Part shown: piece after piece, positions 59,702 to 64,000 of the stretch
Layout: every line of letters starts with the position of its first letter
How positions within the stretch are numbered: position 1 is the stretch's first letter
From: Timema cristinae
Taxonomy: Eukaryota > Arthropoda > Insecta > Phasmatodea > Timematidae
DNA: 64,000 bases
Direction: 5' to 3'
NCBI GenBank assembly: GCA_039000515.1
Contig: JBCFYV010009882.1
Span: 58,954,277-59,018,276 of the forward strand
The notes under the pieces: model-generated
Told to the model about the DNA's origin: nothing
The model's input: the letters and a program-made list of their open reading frames with translations, nothing else
Databases searched by the model: none
Made by a program: the position numbers and the translations under genes

Positions 59702-60940
59702 ACATAATAATATACACAAAATAATCTGAAGGGAAACTCCACAAATTGTAATCATTCTACAAACATTTCTCAGGTTACATTAAGTTTGGAGTTGGGCGGT
59801 TTGGTTAAGAGATTATTTTCTTATCGCGCCCAGGTTACGTTAGATGAGGAGCTAGGTTCGGTAATTATTTTTATACCATGCCAAGGTTACTCTAATTTAG
59901 GTTGGTCCTCTATCTAGAGGGGCTGCCTTGAGCTGTTGCCCCGTACGGCCGCCCTTGACCGTTGATAAGGGCAAGGACATTGGGATCATTTCAACTCCTT
60001 AAATGGTGTGTTCCAGACACTAAGGACTTATTATAGACCTAATGTTTACTCTTACCTGAATCTGTTTAGGAAACGCTCGTTCACAAGATACACTATTGAG
60101 GGAAGTCCTGCTAAAGTCTTTAGAAGTCCTCATAAATTTTGTAAATACATTGACGAAACAAATGGTCTAGTAACAGATAGGCGTCTCTTCAAATTCTTGA
60201 CTAGAAATAGTGAACCATGACATACATCTTTGCTAATATTTTTAGAAATCTTAATTCTACCTTAAATTCCTTATAAGAAAGATATAAAAACATAGAGAAG
60301 AGTTAAATATCAATTATGTCAATGACAAGTGGTAATATCTTATATATTGCTGTAATACTTTTTTCTTGAATAAATCATTGTTCGAAAGCTTGAATCAAAG
60401 AATCCACCATGTACACATATTTATGAATTAAATTAAATTATATATATAGTGGCTAAGTTTGTTTTTTCCAGTTGTCGTCCAAGCATCAAGATATATGATG
60501 GAATGATAATCAGAACGATGTGCTCCAAGGGCCACCGTTTCAATGTAAGGTTTGGTTCAGATACGTTTTTGACTGTTGTAAAATAATGTTTTCATTCATC
60601 GTATGAACTGACAAAAGTATTTCTCTTTGAATTTTTGTGAATATACTATACTATGAAATTAGGCAAACGTGAAAACTGGTATAAAATAATCCCAACGAGC
60701 CTAATCTGGTTCTTCAATCCTCACACATTACAATACAAATTGTAATTTGTATTTATTTTATAACAACTAAAGAGACAATTCCAGTGTTACTTGTATAAAT
60801 AATTTTGTTGAGGGATGTAATATAAAAGGACACATGTTTAACTTCACTTAAAACAATAGAGATAACCAAAACTTTGTCAAGTGTAACATTTATGCCTGTG
60901 GCTGCATGGTATAAGACGTCACCTTCATAATAGTCTATAC
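59702..60940. other. No gene seen
   Basis: A segment around 59775-59890 repeats caggttacrttaagtttgg/caggttacgttagatg/aaggttactctaat at about 50-60 base spacing, a three-copy decayed repeat. Otherwise nothing recognisable. Confidence 0.4.
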
Positions 60941-61216
60941 CAGTGGTTCCCAAACTTTTAGAAAGGTTTACCAGCACAACAATTTCCGTAATTTGGAGTA
61001 CCACCAAGAGAGTGCTAGATACCAACTATTTTGGTATCGATGGTCACCCCCTTCCCCTTCTAATCATTGCTAAAATATTTTTTAGATTTAGTCGTAATAT
61101 ATTTATAACATTTGATGAGGCCCTTTCTTTTTACGACTTTAATTTAATTTAATTTTTTGGCTTCTCCCGGCGTACCACCAGGAATAATTTTATGTACCAC
61201 AGTTTGGGAACCTCTG
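60941..61216. mobile_element. hAT MITE with 8-bp target duplication
   Basis: The element starts CAGTGGTTCCCAAACTTT and ends with the reverse complement of CAGAGGTTCCCAAACTGT, a classical hAT terminal repeat. Flanking 8-mers are gtctatac and gtctagac (7 of 8 identical), the expected hAT target duplication. It is 276 bases long and has no transposase. Confidence 0.85.
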
Positions 61217-61224
61217 GTCTAGAC

Positions 61225-61360
61225 TGCAAATAACATGGATATTGGGGCTCAAATCCCAGCCGGGTGTACTAAGGGTGGTTTCTCCAAAATTGTTTTCTAC
61301 TTTCATATAGGCAAATGCAGATACACTTCTTATAAATTCCACCTTCCCCATCTCTAACTC
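61225..61360 (+). repeat. SINE family B copy
   Basis: It contains ggctcaaatcccagccggg, followed by a body aligning with 51255-51440 (gtttctccaaaattgtttt, aaatgcagatacact). It starts right after the hAT MITE. Confidence 0.6.
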
Positions 61361-61534
61361 ATTAACATAATAATAATCAATACATACACGTACAATCTGA
61401 ACGGTTAGTAAGATTCAGTGCTAAAAACAAACAGTGTAAATTATTGATACCATGCGTTTACATTTTAATGCCATATCCAAAACTAACACTTTCTGTATTC
61501 CGTATATATGTGTGTACTCATGTTGATATTTAGG

Positions 61535-62782
61535 TCCTCGCACACCGGCATAGTATCATATACGTACTGTGCGTTGTTTTCCATTCCACTTTGAAAGCGG
61601 AAAGACACGTATGGTACTGTCATGGCGGTCGTTGCCAACCTCCCACTACACCTTTTCGGACACTCCCTCCTCTCTTCCACACAGGTCTACACTCTTGACG
61701 AGGCGGTATTGTTTTGTATTCGAGTTGTAAGTTGGGAAATGGGCAATTTTGAAGAGGAGCTAATTATTGTTATACAAGAGTATTAATATTGCTGAACGTC
61801 AGCTGAGACTAAACCATACAATTTAAACAAAAAACATTCTCTACTAAGTAGGCCATATGGTTTTACTAACATGATTAAATAAAATATCCTTTAAATTAAT
61901 TTTGCTTTCATTGTCTATTGTTTATGCTTCTTAAATAATAGTTTTTATGTAATATAGTATAAACTACAATCCATTCATCTATGGAAGAGTGGTAATAGAA
62001 ATTTGTTCATTTAGTAAAGTAATTCTTAGGGAAGTATTATTAGAAATGTTTGTTACACATTATTTCGATTATACTATTACTAAGCAAATAATTATTATTT
62101 TAAACATGGGGCATTAGGTAATTTAAAAAAATGTATGTAGTAAAAAAATGTTTCTGTTAAATTTCATTACAACACTTCCTATGATGAATGGACTGTAGTT
62201 TAGTTTATTATATATTTAATTGTATTAAATGCATTGTATTCAATTCAAGTAAATAAAGTATAAATCAATTCTGCAGCTGGTTTGCCAGTAACTTGATGCC
62301 TGGTCTCTCCCCTTCCCCCTTTTCATTACTATTTCTATTCCTTCTACACAAACTATCTTTTTTCTTCAACTTGCTAGCTTCTTATATTATTGCCAAGATT
62401 TACTATTGTTGCTTTATTGTTTTCCTTTTTGGTTAGTCTGAGCGAGCTGAAATTTTACAGTTATCTTTATTAGTGTCTAGAAGGACACATTATAGTTTCT
62501 GGTTGGAATCCGATAATTAGAACAACAATAAAAAGGTATCACTCATTGTAATTAACAGAACAGCAACAATACACTTGCTTCTTTTAACTGCGCTGCCTTC
62601 AGACGGCGAAGGAGAATTGTAGGGTGTGGTAGGGTAAACCAGCTATTGGGTCACACGTCGAATCTACGATCTTGGTGTGCGGGACTGTCGTGGCAATACG
62701 ATACCATACTGCTACTATACCGCTACCATACTGCTACTGTCCTGGCACCGTACTTATAAAATAATATGCCGGTGTGCGAGGA
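61535..62782. mobile_element. TIR DNA transposon, family unknown
   Basis: TCCTCGCACACCGGCATA at 61535 is matched by the exact reverse complement ending at 62782. Similarity then fades within about 30 bases. The interior is AT-rich without transposase motifs, except for a less AT-rich right end containing repeated taccatactgctac. No clear target duplication was seen. It is a non-autonomous element of about 1.25 kb. Confidence 0.65.
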
Positions 62783-62803
62783 GCTCAAATCTAGAACATA
62801 GAC

Positions 62804-62925
62804 AACATCCAGCCCCCGGTCGTTAATTCATCACTGTGAAAGGAGAAACCCACATTTCAACAATGATACATTTTTCGGCTACGGCAAGAATTTAACCGTG
62901 GACCCTTAGTTCAGTTAACTAGTTA
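62804..62925 (-). repeat. Single copy of the 57-kb tandem unit
   Basis: It shares tcgttaattcatcactgtg, aaaggagaaaccc and gtggacccttagttcagtt with the units at 57085-57650 and their right end. It is a dispersed, probably tRNA-derived repeat. Confidence 0.5.
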
Positions 62926-63405
62926 TTTAACCTGATATTTAAATATTCGTTCTTAGTGCTGTTTGTGAAGAACAGAACTTTGCCCACAGCCATCAAGAGA
63001 TTCAATTTAGAATCTAGAAAACCTTTGCAGACCTTGAATAGTGTATTTCTCTTTAGCTTTAATTTTTGAAAGTTCGGTAATTTTATTCCCTTACGTAACA
63101 GTGTATACTATATATAAGAAGTTTTTCTGAACAGAAACGATTGCCTCCAATTGACGTGCCCATCTTGTTAACGAGAGGATATTTCAAGTGTTTAGCTTTA
63201 TTAAAATACTATTCATGACTTTCCTAAGCTGCATGGTGAGTTGTGCCACCCTAAATACGGTTTTAGCCTATTGTACTGTTCCTAAAAAGAAAACATACAA
63301 CATAATTTCAATTTGGAATATGCAAAAATAGATCAACTTAAGCTTTAAGTAATCAACAAAACATACAAATGCAAACTGATCATTAAAATCTAAATTGAAC
63401 AGCCA
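62926..63405. other. No gene seen
   Basis: AT-rich intergenic DNA, nothing recognisable. Confidence 0.5.
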
Positions 63406-63662
63406 TTTTTTTTTAGAACTGCGTCTTAATACCCGTTCGGTTTATAAGCTCATATGTACTAATCACTCCAATGGCTCTAAGTATGAGGAAGGTTATATTT
63501 AGAGGAAGTGTACCCACGCTTGCGTGGAGGAAAATTGGAACACAATTTGGGAAAAACCACTTTCAGTACAACCAACAGAGATTAAAACCTTGATCTCCCA
63601 ATCATCGACAGTCTAGTCTACTGCAAGAGTAGTGCCTTAGACCATGTGGCCACAAAAGGGGA
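63406..63662 (-). repeat. SINE family A, near-complete copy
   Basis: The minus strand starts with GTGGCCACATGGTCTAAGGC (tRNA A-box-like) and then GGGAGATCAAGGTTTTAATC (B-box-like). The body ends AACCGAACGGGTATTAAGAC and a short poly(A). Its head matches the truncated copy at 63915-64000 and its tail matches 680-760 and 1941-1985. It is therefore the reference copy joining the two halves. Confidence 0.7.
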
Positions 63663-63914
63663 CTACCAGCCATTATTGATGCACCGTCAAAATTAAACAC
63701 TGGCAGCGCTAATTGCCAGCTTAATACTAGCAGGGGTATAAATGTGTTTATTAATGGGTATCCAAGTGGTTGAAGGATCACAAAAGTGTCAACTGAATTA
63801 TTTTGACTGCTATTACTGGGGTGGACCTACACGCAGTGGCAGCGGGACCCTTTTTAAAGTAGAAAAGGAAGGCATTTAATATCAAGAAGGTGGCTTTGAG
63901 TAACTTAACCCCAA

Positions 63915-64000
63915 CCGCATCGGTGGCCGCATGGTCTGAGCACTAAAGCGTCACTCTCGCAAGAGACTGTACTGCCGATGGAGGGGCGATCGAGGTTAGA
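63915..64000 (+). repeat. SINE family A, head only (runs off the window)
   Basis: It contains ggtggccgcatggtctgagc and gggcgatcgaggttaga, matching the head of the copy at 63406-63662 in the opposite orientation. The rest lies beyond the window. Confidence 0.65.

Overview
The window is AT-rich arthropod nuclear DNA, most probably from an insect. The only host gene seen is the 3' half of the homeobox gene cut (ct, CUX/Cut class) on the + strand. Seven coding exons with phase-matched GT/AG splice sites lie between 13311 and 27279. They encode the region just downstream of CUT domain 1, then CUT domain 2, CUT domain 3, the homeodomain and the acidic C-terminus. CUT1 and the 5' half of the gene must lie upstream of position 1. 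The last exon carries an apparent frameshift in a run of six G at 26497-26502. The coding sequence continues cleanly in the -1 frame to a Cut-like C-terminus.

Region by region: 1-13310 is intronic DNA upstream of the first visible exon. It holds an 85-bp tandem repeat with a hAT-type end, SINE fragments, an array of hairpin-forming repeats (about 3410-3780), a broken Jockey-type LINE (4180-5870, minus), a broken Ty3-type LTR retrotransposon (6869-9760, minus) and an RTE-type LINE tail (12062-12560, minus). The introns from 13466 to 25696 hold a decayed insect repeat gene, a hAT-like element (17055-18525), a 710-bp foldback element (19160-19869) and long CA/TA microsatellites. 27280-40150 is 3' flank with no gene seen except a CR1/Jockey-like LINE tail near 35.4-36.4 kb.

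40154-64000 is dense in mobile elements. It contains a deleted hAT with the tail of its transposase, a heavily decayed Ty3-type element of the zinc-knuckle K02A2.6/Mag kind (41.6-45.8 kb), and remains of Polinton/Maverick (adintovirus-like) virus-transposons. The Polinton remains are a packaging-ATPase fragment (47.9-48.4 kb, +), a companion ORF, and a nearly full-length but broken protein-primed DNA polymerase B (52215 to about 56305, minus). The polymerase sits inside a pair of about 155-bp inverted repeats at 52066-52228 and 59549-59701. Upstream of it, at 58302-58832, are three uninterrupted short exons with a TATA box and initiator. Their final phase matches an acceptor at 56305, so they may be 5' exons of the polymerase transcript. 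SINE families, a hAT MITE with an 8-bp target duplication (60941-61216) and a TIR element (61535-62782) fill the rest.

No tRNA, rRNA or CRISPR locus was supported. All assignments come from reading motifs. No search was run.
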